From a virus: 40,951 bases of DNA. The stretch spans positions 1-40,951 of the IMG/VR virus record IMGVR_UViG_3300012666_001113; one strand, written 5' to 3'. Position numbers and translations under genes: made by a program. Shown here in pieces: positions 12,991 to 21,782 of the stretch; the stretch's first letter is position 1, and each line of letters begins with the position of its first letter. The notes beneath the pieces were generated by a model, which was not told the origin of the DNA, made no database searches, and was given only the letters and a program-made list of their open reading frames with translations.

Positions 12991-13433
12991 TATTTGATAC
13001 CTAGGTCTTCTTCGGTGATTACTTTAAACTGCAAAAGTCTATCATCACACCATTCTTTTGCTGCTTTCCATTTTGCCTGATTCACTGCATAAGTAGTGCA
13101 TTCATAAAGATATGATTTAGTAGCTCTACTTTTTTTCTGTGGAGGAACAGTTTGTTTTTTGGGTTTTACTTCAATCACATAAGTTTTAACTTGCCCAGAT
13201 TGTTCTTTTACTTTAATAATAAAATCTGGAAAGTATCTATGAACTCTATTGTCAACTGGAGAAAGATATGGAATGTAAAATTCTTCACTACCCCATTCTA
13301 AAATATTTTCATTTAGATCACACCAACTACAGAAACGTCTTTCCCAACTACTCCTACAAATGATATTATTTGGGTCTCCTTTGTATTTTTGTGGGTAAGA
13401 TGGTTTATATTTACTCTTAATACTTTCTGCCAT
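12990..13433 (-). CDS. gp4: Head completion protein gp4
   Basis: 147 residues, minus strand, close to the T4 gp4 length (150). It has the nuclease-like layout of this family: ICRSSWERRFCSWCDLN near the N-terminus, EEFYIPYLSP, the DFII acidic position in YFPDFIIKV, and VIEVKPKKQ, together a PD-(D/E)XK-type site. T4 gp4 (also called gp50/65) finishes filled heads so that tails can join. It is the first gene behind the perfect minus-strand late promoter at 13468. Confidence 0.87.
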   Translation of the reverse strand: MAESIKSKYKPSYPQKYKGDPNNIICRSSWERRFCSWCDLNENILEWGSEEFYIPYLSPVDNRVHRYFPDFIIKVKEQSGQVKTYVIEVKPKKQTVPPQKKSRATKSYLYECTTYAVNQAKWKAAKEWCDDRLLQFKVITEEDLGIK

Positions 13434-13467
13434 TTTCCTTAATACATAATATATACCAGTTAAAAAG

Positions 13468-13475
13468 TATTTATA
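13468..13475 (-). promoter_or_regulatory. T4-type late promoter for gp4-gp48-gp53, perfect TATAAATA
   Basis: On the minus strand these bases read TATAAATA, 34 bases upstream of the gp4 start. It explains expression of the whole inverted block. The divergent gp54 gene starts only two bases to the right, so no matching plus-strand promoter fits in the 43-base gap except upstream within gp4. Confidence 0.8.
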
Positions 13476-13476
13476 G

Positions 13477-14328
13477 ATGGCATCTCCGTCTCCATCAAAG
13501 AAAAGTGTATTCGATATAAAATCAAAAATATTAAGACCTGCACTAACCTCTCATTTTCAGTGTTGGTTCAATCCACCTCAAGCAGTAAAAAACTGGTTGA
13601 AAGAGAGACAAGAAGCTGGTATTGGAGTTGCTTATGAAGGTAATGAAGAATTATTTTCATTACTTTGTTCTGAAACTTCTCTACCCGGATCTTCTTTAGC
13701 AACTTTGGATATTAATAATGATTTTACTGGTGTAACAGAGAGACACGCATATCGTAGAATTTATGATGATAGAATTGATTTTACTTTTTATGTTGATCAC
13801 GATTATAATATAATTAAATTCTTTGAAAATTGGATTGGGTATATTGCAAATGAGCAATATACGGATGAAAATGGTGTAAAAAATAATGCAATAGAACTAC
13901 CAAATTATTCTTATAAAGTGAGATATCCAAATCTTTATAGGACAGAAGTTTATGTTAATAAATTTGAAAGAGATTATAATGGAAGATATATTCGTTATAG
14001 ATTTTTGCAGGCATATCCAATTAGTATACAATCAATGCCTGTGTCTTATGACTCCTCTTCTTTATTAAAATGTACAGTTTCTTTTACTTATACTAGATAT
14101 TTGACTACAGGAGAATTTAATACTGAGTCGCAGAAAAACTTATTTAATAATATAACTGCAGAACAAGCTGCAGCAATTAATGCAGCTTCCTATAATCCAA
14201 ATCTTAATCTTGGAATAGATTATGCAAGATATAATGTAACTGGTGGAGTTAACTATGCTGCTGCATTTGCATCTGGAAATTCTGTCAATATTACTCCAGA
14301 GACTAGTGATTACAGAGATTACAACTAA
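13477..14328 (+). CDS. gp54: Baseplate tail tube initiator gp54
   Basis: 283 residues (T4 gp54 has 320). After a Ser/Lys-rich start, the sequence has the tube-fold pattern: FQCWFNPP, HAYRRIYDDRIDFTFYVD, FFENWIGYI, then YPNLYRTEVYVNKFERD and RFLQAYPISIQSMPVSY with KCTVSFTYTRY. gp54 begins polymerisation of the gp19 tail tube on the gp48-capped baseplate. The ending is Ala/Asn-rich. Divergent from gp4 with only 43 bases between. gp19 or gp48-like proteins share the fold, so the exact number is less sure than the tail-tube family. Confidence 0.7.
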   Translation: MASPSPSKKSVFDIKSKILRPALTSHFQCWFNPPQAVKNWLKERQEAGIGVAYEGNEELFSLLCSETSLPGSSLATLDINNDFTGVTERHAYRRIYDDRIDFTFYVDHDYNIIKFFENWIGYIANEQYTDENGVKNNAIELPNYSYKVRYPNLYRTEVYVNKFERDYNGRYIRYRFLQAYPISIQSMPVSYDSSSLLKCTVSFTYTRYLTTGEFNTESQKNLFNNITAEQAAAINAASYNPNLNLGIDYARYNVTGGVNYAAAFASGNSVNITPETSDYRDYN

Positions 14329-14358
14329 ATAATCACATCTGAAATTCTATAGGTCATT

Positions 14359-15078
14359 ATGCCTTTACCAAAGATTAGTACTCCAACTTATGAAGTTGAA
14401 TTGCCATCAACAGGAGAAACAATTCAATATAGACCTTTTTTAGTTAAAGAAGAAAAAGTATTAGTAATTGCTTTAGAAAGTGAAGACACAAAGCAAATCA
14501 CAAATGCAATCAAAACAGTAATTAAAAATTGTATTTTATCCAAGGGAGTAAAGGTAGAAACACTCCCTACATTTGATATTGAATATTTGTTTCTTAATAT
14601 TCGTGGTAAGTCAGTTGGAGAAGAAATTGAAGTCAATATAATCTGTCCTGATGATGAAGAAACTACAACTACAGTAACTCTTAATTTGGACGATATTAAA
14701 GTCCAAAAGAATGAAGATCACACAAATAAAATTCGTGTAGATAAAAGCATTATGATGGAAATGAAGTATCCATCACTTGAGCAGTTTATTAAAACTAATT
14801 TTGATTCTTCAAATACAAATGCAATGGATCAATCATTTGAATTGATTGCTTCTTGTATTGATAAAATCTATACTGAGGATGAAGTTTGGTCTACTGCTGA
14901 TGTGACTAAAAAAGAACTAAATGAATTTTTAGAACAGATGAACTCATCACAGTTCAAGGAAATTGAAAAGTTCTTTGAAACGATGCCTAAACTTTCTCAT
15001 AAGGTCAAAGTTACAAATCCAAAAACTCAAGTTGAAAGTGAAGTTATTTTAGAAGGGTTAGCATCTTTTTTCGCATAG
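14359..15078 (+). CDS. gp26: Baseplate hub/assembly protein gp26
   Basis: 239 residues, close to T4 gp26 (208) and similar in pattern: MPLPKISTPTYEVELPSTG at the start, YRPFLVKEEKVLVIALES, a central LNIRGKSVGEEIEVNIICP segment, and a C-terminal helical part with EIEKFFETMPKLSH. T4 gp26 is needed to assemble the hub. The last codons contain a TTTTTTC run four bases before the TAG; a -1 shift there would continue without a stop into gp51. This is how tail-assembly chaperones upstream of tape-measure genes are made in many tailed phages. Confidence 0.8.
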   Translation: MPLPKISTPTYEVELPSTGETIQYRPFLVKEEKVLVIALESEDTKQITNAIKTVIKNCILSKGVKVETLPTFDIEYLFLNIRGKSVGEEIEVNIICPDDEETTTTVTLNLDDIKVQKNEDHTNKIRVDKSIMMEMKYPSLEQFIKTNFDSSNTNAMDQSFELIASCIDKIYTEDEVWSTADVTKKELNEFLEQMNSSQFKEIEKFFETMPKLSHKVKVTNPKTQVESEVILEGLASFFA

Positions 15079-15096
15079 CACTGGTTCATATGAACC
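15066..15096 (+). other. Candidate -1 ribosomal frameshift site joining gp26 to gp51
   Basis: The heptamer T-TTT-TTC (15066-15072) is in the right phase for gp26 codons TTT TTC. Ten bases later GGTTC-ATAT-GAACC (15083-15096) can fold into a 5-bp stem-loop. The -1 frame is open from the heptamer through 15269, giving a predicted 303-residue fusion. The stem also traps the gp51 ATG at 15090. Confidence 0.55.
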
Positions 15097-15269
15097 TTGA
15101 AAGCTATTTTCGTCTCAACTTTGCCTTGATGCAGTACCATAAATACTCATTAACGGAGATTGAAAATATGATGCCTTGGGAACGAGACATCTATGTTGAA
15201 TTGTTAATGCAGCATCTGGAAGAAGAAAAAACAAAACAACAGCAAGTAAATGGCACTCAATTCTTCTAA
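15090..15269 (+). CDS. gp51: Small hub-assembly protein gp51
   Basis: 59 residues from the ATG at 15090, 11 bases after the gp26 stop and overlapping the next gene by 20 bases. It reads MNLESYFRLNFALMQYHKYS, then IENMMPWERDIYVELLMQHL and a Lys/Gln tail. The MMPWERDIYV pattern fits the short T4 gp51-like or chaperone C-terminal extensions found just before tape-measure genes. No Shine-Dalgarno sequence precedes the ATG, which lies in a small hairpin. It may be made mainly as a -1 frameshift extension of gp26. Confidence 0.7.
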   Translation: MNLESYFRLNFALMQYHKYSLTEIENMMPWERDIYVELLMQHLEEEKTKQQQVNGTQFF

Positions 15270-17334
15270 AATTGTACCAGTATCAAAACCGAAGAATGGT
15301 CGTGCCTTAGTTGATGAGAAGATAGACGAAAGGATACTAAGATTACTTGGTCTTGAAGGTGTTTTTGATATTGATTATGATACTTATGCATCTCTTCTCA
15401 AAGAGAGGATGGGTTCTGCAAGAATGAGAAAGCAGACTCTTCCAACAGAAGAAGTTGAATTACTTACAAATGAATGGAAAAAAATAAAGGGTAAGAAAGG
15501 TAGATTTAAAGTCAAAAAGATTACTGCAGAAAGTTTTAAAAAGGGCACTGCAGTTGGAATGAATTTGGGAAAACAAAAATTTCTTGGTGGCATAAAACCA
15601 CTAGCACTTCCTCAAGCAACAGATAAGATGGTTGGGAAAAATGATATTCAAGAAATTATAGATTTACTTGCAGAAATTATTAAAAATCTAACACAACAGA
15701 ATAAAATACAAAAAGATTCAAACGAGAGAGAAAGAAAAGAAAGTGAAAACGTAAAGAGAGCACTAGCTGAATCAAAGTTAGAAAAAGGATTTGCTCTTGC
15801 GATTAAAACGGCAGAAAAAGTTATCGCTCCTGTGAAGTCAATGCTCAGTAGAATCATTGACTTCTTTATGGCTATTTTCTTTGGTAAAGTTTTTCTCAAG
15901 TTATTAGATTGGTTTGCTGATCCAGAAAACAAGAAAAAGATTAATTCTTTGTTTAGATTTTTTGGTGACCATTGGCCAAAACTTCTTGCACTTTACCTTA
16001 GATTTGGAACAGGATTTGGTAAGTTTGTTGGTGGATTGACAAATCTGGTATTTTTTGGAGCAAGAAAGTTGCTTCAAATTGTTGCTCAAATGGTGGGAGC
16101 AAAAGGAGCAGCAAAATTTCTTGGAGGTAAAGGTGGTAAATTAGTTGCAGCAGGATTATCAGTTGCTACGACAGTTGGAACCACAATGGCTCTAAGTAAA
16201 GGAATAGAAAATTTTGCGGGACAGGGTGAAGATAAGCAACCAAAAATACCCACATTTAAAGGTGGTGGATTTGCGAATTTTAAAAACTTGTTTGGGATGT
16301 TTGGTAATGGTTCTCTTAGTTCTGGATATGTAAGTGGAGAAAAGGGTGTAGATAAAGTTCCTGCAATGTTAAGTGATGGTGAATTTGTAATGTCTCGTGG
16401 TGCTGTTGAAAAATATGGTGTGAATACTTTAGAAGCAATGAATGCTGCGGGTGGTGGTACAAATAGACCGAAAATGATTAGTGGGACCACATATGCTGCT
16501 GGTGGAGGAATGATTGGAGGTTCTCCTGATTTTTGGAAGATAGCAGCACTTGCATCAAAAGAGGATAGCATAAATCCTCAGGGTCAGGCGGATGTGGCAC
16601 AGTCAATATACAATCGTATTAATCTTGGATCTTATCCTGGTGGAAAAAGTATTTCTGCGGTAATTACTGCTCCAGGTCAGTATCAACCCACTTTTTCTAA
16701 TCCATCTAAGTGGAAATCAATAAAAGATAGGGTTTCTGCAATCAATGCTACTGGTAATGAAAAAAAGATTGATATGGCTGCTAAATCAATTACAAATCCA
16801 GCATTACAAAGAGAATCTGCAAAATTTGTTGGTGGAAGAACTGATTTTCAGGGAGAAAGTCAGAAAAAATATATGAAACCTTCCGATGTTACCCGAGGTA
16901 AAAGTCATAATTTCTTTGGGTGGTTTTATGATGCAAAATTACCAAAACCTGCACCAATACCCAATATAGTTTCTTCTCAATCCAAACAAATTCAAACTCC
17001 TCCTATGAAACCAGATATGAATGGGAGTAAAAATCAACCAAACATTATAGAGAGAGTTAAAAACTTTATTTTTAGTCCATCACAACCAAAAGAACCAAGG
17101 TATGCTCAAGGTGGAATGGTGCAGTCACCAATGCAATTAACGAAAATGCCTTTAAGAGCAAAAAATATTACTCCTCCATCTGCTCCACCTGTACTTGTTT
17201 CTACGACAAATAAAACAAGTACTGCAATGCCATCTATACCGTCATCACCTGGTGTTCCAAAAGCTCCATCATTTAATTCTATTCATAGTAATAATGAAAG
17301 AAAGAGAATACTTGCAATTCACGGAGTAGCATAA
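15250..17334 (+). CDS. Tape-measure-like tail protein with SleB-like hydrolase domain
   Basis: 694 residues. A charged coiled-coil-like segment covers about 130-180. Hydrophobic segments follow at 201-222 (IIDFFMAIFFGKVFLKLLDW), about 260-285 and 297-318. A tape-measure motif GEKGVDKVPAMLSDGEFVMS starts at 364. A domain at 428-560 resembles cell-wall hydrolase SleB: KEDS with ADVAQSIYNRI, then VITAPGQYQPTF and a final GWFY. The C-terminal part is Pro-rich. The position after gp26/gp51 and before the hub fits a protein that sets tail length and enters the envelope during injection. The T4 counterpart would be gp29, but sequence alone does not prove that. Confidence 0.7.
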   Translation: MALNSSKIVPVSKPKNGRALVDEKIDERILRLLGLEGVFDIDYDTYASLLKERMGSARMRKQTLPTEEVELLTNEWKKIKGKKGRFKVKKITAESFKKGTAVGMNLGKQKFLGGIKPLALPQATDKMVGKNDIQEIIDLLAEIIKNLTQQNKIQKDSNERERKESENVKRALAESKLEKGFALAIKTAEKVIAPVKSMLSRIIDFFMAIFFGKVFLKLLDWFADPENKKKINSLFRFFGDHWPKLLALYLRFGTGFGKFVGGLTNLVFFGARKLLQIVAQMVGAKGAAKFLGGKGGKLVAAGLSVATTVGTTMALSKGIENFAGQGEDKQPKIPTFKGGGFANFKNLFGMFGNGSLSSGYVSGEKGVDKVPAMLSDGEFVMSRGAVEKYGVNTLEAMNAAGGGTNRPKMISGTTYAAGGGMIGGSPDFWKIAALASKEDSINPQGQADVAQSIYNRINLGSYPGGKSISAVITAPGQYQPTFSNPSKWKSIKDRVSAINATGNEKKIDMAAKSITNPALQRESAKFVGGRTDFQGESQKKYMKPSDVTRGKSHNFFGWFYDAKLPKPAPIPNIVSSQSKQIQTPPMKPDMNGSKNQPNIIERVKNFIFSPSQPKEPRYAQGGMVQSPMQLTKMPLRAKNITPPSAPPVLVSTTNKTSTAMPSIPSSPGVPKAPSFNSIHSNNERKRILAIHGVA

Positions 17335-17343
17335 TCAAAACCT

Positions 17344-20142
17344 ATGGAACCTAAAGCACTTCCGCCTGCAAAAATTAATCCAACAAAACTTTTAAGAGGA
17401 AGTTCTTTAATACCCACTGTAAAAAGGATTAGTGCTAAGTCAGTTGTTGATGGTAATAAGTCTTTTGAATTGCGTATTATTAAAAGACAAGTAATTCAAA
17501 TTAGCAATTTAATCAAAACAAATACACTATTAAAATCAAAAGAAGAAGAAAAAAAGAAAAAAGAAAGTGAGAAAAAAAGATTTTCGGAGAAAGAAAAAAA
17601 ACTTGAAAAACCAAAAGAGGGCAAAAGTGATACAATCAAATTGCCTTCATTACCTCGTTTAGGTTTTCTTGATAGAATTAAGAAGTTTTTATTTAATATA
17701 TTTCTTGGTTATATTTCACTTCGTTTATTACCGTATCTTCCAAAACTTGCAGGAGTTGTTGGTACAATTGTAAAAGTTCAGGATACTGTGATTGATGTAT
17801 CTGGTAAAATCTTAAATGGTTTGGTTTCCTTTGTTGATAAGGCATATGAGGTTCACGACAAAACAAGAAAATTTTTAGGAAATCTTGGAGGAGAAAACTT
17901 TACCAAAGCATTTGATGGATTTATTGGTGCGATGGATAAAGTCATCACAGCATCAATTATTGCTGCGATTGCTTTTGGTGAACTTCGTGATGTGAGTGGT
18001 CCTGATGTTGCAACAAAAACTGGAAAAGGAATTATTGGTAGAGGAATTGGGAGATCGGCAAAAAGACTTGGATTAAAACTTATTGGAAAAGATGCAACAA
18101 AACAAATTTTAAGATTTATAAAACCGATTGCTGGAAAAGCACCTATAATTGGAGGACTGCTTGAATTTGGTATTTCTTGGGCACTTGGTGATCCAGTTGG
18201 TAAGGCAGCATTTAGAGGAATAGGTGCAGGTCTTTTAGGTGCAATTGGTACTGCTATCGGAGGTCCTATTGGTCTTGCAATTGGTGGATATGCTGGAGGT
18301 GAACTTGGAGGTGTTCTTTATGATGTTCTGTTTGGAAACAAACAACCAACAAAATCAAAAATTCAAGGACGTGCTCAAGGTGGTCAGGTTACAAGAGGTG
18401 GAAAATATACTGGTCCAATCAAAAGAACTATAAAAAAAACACCACCAAGAACTTTAAAAGTAAAACCAACAGAAGTTAAACCAGGCCAATCTGTTGGTGG
18501 TAAGGATAAGATTAAAAAAATATTCCCTGGAGATGAGTCAAAAGATCAATCAAAAAATGTAAATCCACTTGGTTATATGAAGAGTTCTTATAAGACAGCA
18601 TCTTCAACACCAGGATTAGGTGGATTGTTTGGTATTATGATGAAGGCACAACTTGGTGAAAGACCATCTAGTGTAGATTATCAAAGTGCGGCAGATGGAT
18701 TAACTGCTTGGATGCAGAGAACTGTTGGTGGGGGAATTCAAAGAACTGTAGGTGCATTTGCTCAAGGTGGAGAAGTTGATGCTGGAATGTTTAGCAATAG
18801 TACGGATATGAAAAATGTAATTGCAAAAGCACTTCAAGATAGTGTTACTCCTAAAGTTGATGATATACTTAATGATTTGAAGAGGCAGATTGAACTTAAA
18901 GCAATTGAAGGTAAAGCAAAGGAGGGAGCAACACTCTCACCAGAGGAGGGAGAGTTTTCGGTTAGTGGTGGTACGGAAGATTTTTGGACTTTGGTTGCAG
19001 TTGCATCAAGAGAAGATGCCGACCCCCAGGGAAGTGCTGATGTTGCACAAACAATTTATAATCGTCTTGCATCTGGTGCATATACTGGAAAGACAATTAA
19101 ACAACTCATAACAGCAAGAAACCAATATCAACCAACTTGGGATTATCCAAATGGACCTACTCAAGGAAGTGGTAATCCAAATCCAGAGTGGTTGGCCATT
19201 CGAGATGCAGAATCAGCTGCTGCAGCTGCTGGTATGGAAGTTGGTGCAATAAAAAAAGTTGCAGCAAACATATTAGATCCTACGTTACAAAAAAATGCTA
19301 GAGATTTTATACAAGGAAGAACTGATTTCAAGGCACAAGGACAAGGTGTAACTGGTATCAGTAGATCTGCAAGAGGAAATGTTTTTGGATGGCATTATAA
19401 TTATAAAGAAAATAAAATTGCAAGTGTTCCTAATTTTGGTGCCACTGTTGCATCTCGTCCTGGTGGAGGTTTTGATATTAAACTAGGAACAAGTAAATTT
19501 GGTATTGTAGAGTACATAACTGGTGATAAATCTCATCCAAATTTTGAGTTGTCGGGTCACGGGCTTCCCAGTAATTATCACGATCATATTGCTTTCTCTA
19601 ATATTCAAGAAAAGGAGATGGCAAAAAAATTACTCTCATCTTTTGGAATTAAAATAGGAAGTGAACTTCGTCCTGGAGATCCAGGATATCACGGAAAAAA
19701 TTTGGCGATTGATATACCAGGGTATCAGTGGGGTGGAACTGGATCTATTGGTGAAAAGGAATATGCAGGTTCTAGAAAAGTTAGACAAATTTTAGGAATC
19801 GGAAGTCAAAAATTTGAAAAAGGTGGAAAAGTTCACGGTTTCACTAGAGCAATACTTGGAGAAAAAGGTCCAGAGTTTGTAATTGATGCTGATTCAACCA
19901 GAGCACTGGAAGAAAACTATCCTGGTTTCTTGAATGCATTAAATAAATCAAATTATCAAGGAGCATTGAATGTAATAAGAAGTTATGCTTCTTATGAACA
20001 AGGTGCAACAATTCGTGCGATTGTAGATGAGAAGTTAATTCCTGTTCCAATCCCTGTTGGTTCTTCTCAACAATCTTCAATGATGGTGTCTATATTTGAT
20101 GAAGTAGAAGATTATATGGCATCAAGTTATAAGGGTAAATAA
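17344..20142 (+). CDS. Second tape-measure-like tail protein with SleB-like and peptidase-like domains
   Basis: 932 residues, nine bases after the first tape-measure-like gene and organised like it. A Lys/Glu coiled coil (about 60-100) is followed by hydrophobic segments at 108-145, 196-215 and 293-332 (Gly-rich). Domain 547-685 is a second SleB-like copy (SREDADPQGSADVAQTIYNR, RNQYQPTW, GWHYNY). Residues about 710-820 hold NYHDHIAF and YHGKNLAIDIPG, reminiscent of M15-type DD-peptidases. A tape-measure motif ILGEKGPEFVIDAD is near 830. Together the two genes look like a duplicated or split tape measure with wall-cutting activities. The peptidase call is tentative. Confidence 0.65.
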   Translation: MEPKALPPAKINPTKLLRGSSLIPTVKRISAKSVVDGNKSFELRIIKRQVIQISNLIKTNTLLKSKEEEKKKKESEKKRFSEKEKKLEKPKEGKSDTIKLPSLPRLGFLDRIKKFLFNIFLGYISLRLLPYLPKLAGVVGTIVKVQDTVIDVSGKILNGLVSFVDKAYEVHDKTRKFLGNLGGENFTKAFDGFIGAMDKVITASIIAAIAFGELRDVSGPDVATKTGKGIIGRGIGRSAKRLGLKLIGKDATKQILRFIKPIAGKAPIIGGLLEFGISWALGDPVGKAAFRGIGAGLLGAIGTAIGGPIGLAIGGYAGGELGGVLYDVLFGNKQPTKSKIQGRAQGGQVTRGGKYTGPIKRTIKKTPPRTLKVKPTEVKPGQSVGGKDKIKKIFPGDESKDQSKNVNPLGYMKSSYKTASSTPGLGGLFGIMMKAQLGERPSSVDYQSAADGLTAWMQRTVGGGIQRTVGAFAQGGEVDAGMFSNSTDMKNVIAKALQDSVTPKVDDILNDLKRQIELKAIEGKAKEGATLSPEEGEFSVSGGTEDFWTLVAVASREDADPQGSADVAQTIYNRLASGAYTGKTIKQLITARNQYQPTWDYPNGPTQGSGNPNPEWLAIRDAESAAAAAGMEVGAIKKVAANILDPTLQKNARDFIQGRTDFKAQGQGVTGISRSARGNVFGWHYNYKENKIASVPNFGATVASRPGGGFDIKLGTSKFGIVEYITGDKSHPNFELSGHGLPSNYHDHIAFSNIQEKEMAKKLLSSFGIKIGSELRPGDPGYHGKNLAIDIPGYQWGGTGSIGEKEYAGSRKVRQILGIGSQKFEKGGKVHGFTRAILGEKGPEFVIDADSTRALEENYPGFLNALNKSNYQGALNVIRSYASYEQGATIRAIVDEKLIPVPIPVGSSQQSSMMVSIFDEVEDYMASSYKGK

Positions 20143-20163
20143 TAGAATAGGAGTTTTATTTCA

Positions 20164-21537
20164 ATGCAAGAGAGTACTAGAAATTATTCTATTGATAAGT
20201 TCATAATCAATCCCTCAGCAGGAAGAAAAACTTCTCCAATTGATTTGGGTGCAAGTGGAACAACTATTACTGACTTTTATTATTATGAAAGTATTTTGAA
20301 TGAGACGATTAAATGTAGTGTAACTTATAGTGATATTGGAAAATATTCTGTTGCAGATGGTGTTACAAGTACTGTTATAGATGGAATGCCTTTAGAAGGT
20401 GGAGAGGATGTTGATATTACTTTTAAGGATATGAATCACGATGCAACTTTAAAATTAAAGATGCAGGTGAGATCAATTAATCCATTATCAAAAGATACTG
20501 TAAGGTCATTAGCAACTCTTGATTTAATATCTGAAGAAGGTATTCGTAATTATAAAAAGGTTGTAAATAAAAGATATGATGGAAAAATTTCTGATACTGT
20601 TACAAAGATTTGTAGAGAGTTTTTACAAACAGAAAAAAATTTAGATATTGAAACGACGGATAATAATTACAATATCATATCAAATAATTGGCATCCATTT
20701 TATATTCTTCATTGGTTGTCGGGAAGATCCATTCCAAATATACAAGGTGCAAAAGGAAACACTGCGGGATTTTTCTTTTTTGAAACCTCAGAAGGATTTA
20801 AGTTTAAATCTATAGATGGAATGCTTTCTGAGACTGGAACTGGTGGAAATAAAAAGAATGTAAAAAAATTCATATACAATCAAACTGTTGATCTTCCTGT
20901 TGATTATGATGCAAAAATTCTTGAACTTGATCCACCAAATCCAAGTGGAGATATTATAAGAAAATTAGAAGCAGGAACCTATTCTACAAGAACAATCCTA
21001 TTTGATCCCTTTGATTGTTATTATGAAGTTATAAATCCAAATTCACAATCTTCTGCTTCAAGTAAAGCATCACAAGAAAATCTTCAAAAAGCAGGAAAGA
21101 ATCTACCAAAAATAAATCCAAAGTTTAATATTGAAGGACAAAACAAAGACTTTTCAAAGACAAAATATCATTTGATTGATAGAGGATCATTACCATCTGG
21201 AGATACAAAACAACAAATAGAGAAATCTAAAGATCAAAATTTTGATCCAAAGAATATTTTGAATCAATCTTCAATGAGATACAATCAACTCTTCTCATCA
21301 AAAACCACGATTACAATTTATGGCGATTTAAGTTTACACGCAGGAGATTTGATTTGGATAGACCCACCAGAACTATCAAACAAACAAACTCAAGGACTGG
21401 ACAATTATCTTGGTGGATATTATATTATTGCAGACCTCTGCCATTATTACAATTTATCAACAGGATGCTTTACTAAGATTACTGCAGTGAGGGATTCTAC
21501 TGGGAAAAAAGGAAATCCCATCTATAATCCTTTTTAA
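20164..21537 (+). CDS. Baseplate hub protein, gp27-like
   Basis: 457 residues, just after the tape-measure pair and two genes before gp5. It is beta-rich throughout, with TDFYYYESILNETIKCSV near the start, GKISDTVTKICREFL, HPFYILHWLSGRS and a C-terminal GGYYIIADLCHYYNLSTG followed by ITAVRDSTGKKGNP. Such features fit hub proteins of the gp27/gpD type that hold the spike. The gp27 assignment rests on position and general pattern, so the number is left blank. A GAGTTTTA-type weak ribosome site precedes the ATG. Confidence 0.6.
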   Translation: MQESTRNYSIDKFIINPSAGRKTSPIDLGASGTTITDFYYYESILNETIKCSVTYSDIGKYSVADGVTSTVIDGMPLEGGEDVDITFKDMNHDATLKLKMQVRSINPLSKDTVRSLATLDLISEEGIRNYKKVVNKRYDGKISDTVTKICREFLQTEKNLDIETTDNNYNIISNNWHPFYILHWLSGRSIPNIQGAKGNTAGFFFFETSEGFKFKSIDGMLSETGTGGNKKNVKKFIYNQTVDLPVDYDAKILELDPPNPSGDIIRKLEAGTYSTRTILFDPFDCYYEVINPNSQSSASSKASQENLQKAGKNLPKINPKFNIEGQNKDFSKTKYHLIDRGSLPSGDTKQQIEKSKDQNFDPKNILNQSSMRYNQLFSSKTTITIYGDLSLHAGDLIWIDPPELSNKQTQGLDNYLGGYYIIADLCHYYNLSTGCFTKITAVRDSTGKKGNPIYNPF

Positions 21538-21569
21538 AATTGTTAAATAGTAAATAATACCTTACCAAT

Positions 21570-21782
21570 ATGGAAAGTGTAGATAAACACATAGAGTATG
21601 ATAAAAAAATATTAGATGATCCACTAACATCCCCTCAGGCAAAGCGTCACATTGAGGATGAGTTAGCTGCACTTGAAAGATGGACTCAGAATCATCCAAC
21701 CAAACATCACGATCCGACGGCATTAGAATTATATTGCAATGATAATCCTGATGCATTGGAATGTAGAATTTATGAGGACTAA
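21570..21782 (+). CDS. CP12-like protein
   Basis: 70 residues. The C-terminal half (LYCNDNPDALECRIYED, residues 54-70) is nearly identical in pattern to the GAPDH-binding end of cyanobacterial CP12, with the C-x8-C loop formed by C56 and C65. CP12 links GAPDH and PRK and switches off the Calvin cycle; phage copies are thought to turn host carbon flow to the pentose phosphate pathway. The N-terminal Cys pair is missing and the PRK-binding AWD..EEL motif is only vaguely echoed by IEDELAALERW. It is embedded between hub and spike genes, its stop overlapping the gp5 start as TAATG. Confidence 0.72.
   Translation: MESVDKHIEYDKKILDDPLTSPQAKRHIEDELAALERWTQNHPTKHHDPTALELYCNDNPDALECRIYED

Noticed and set aside
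15138-15145. CATAAATA inside gp51, upstream of the first tape-measure gene
   Set aside because: It fits the late form but falls in coding sequence about 105 bases from the gene, with no other support.
16086-16571. Minus-strand frame of 161 codons, Pro/Ala/Ile-rich
   Set aside because: It mirrors the Gly-rich tape-measure codons on the plus strand and has no ribosome site.
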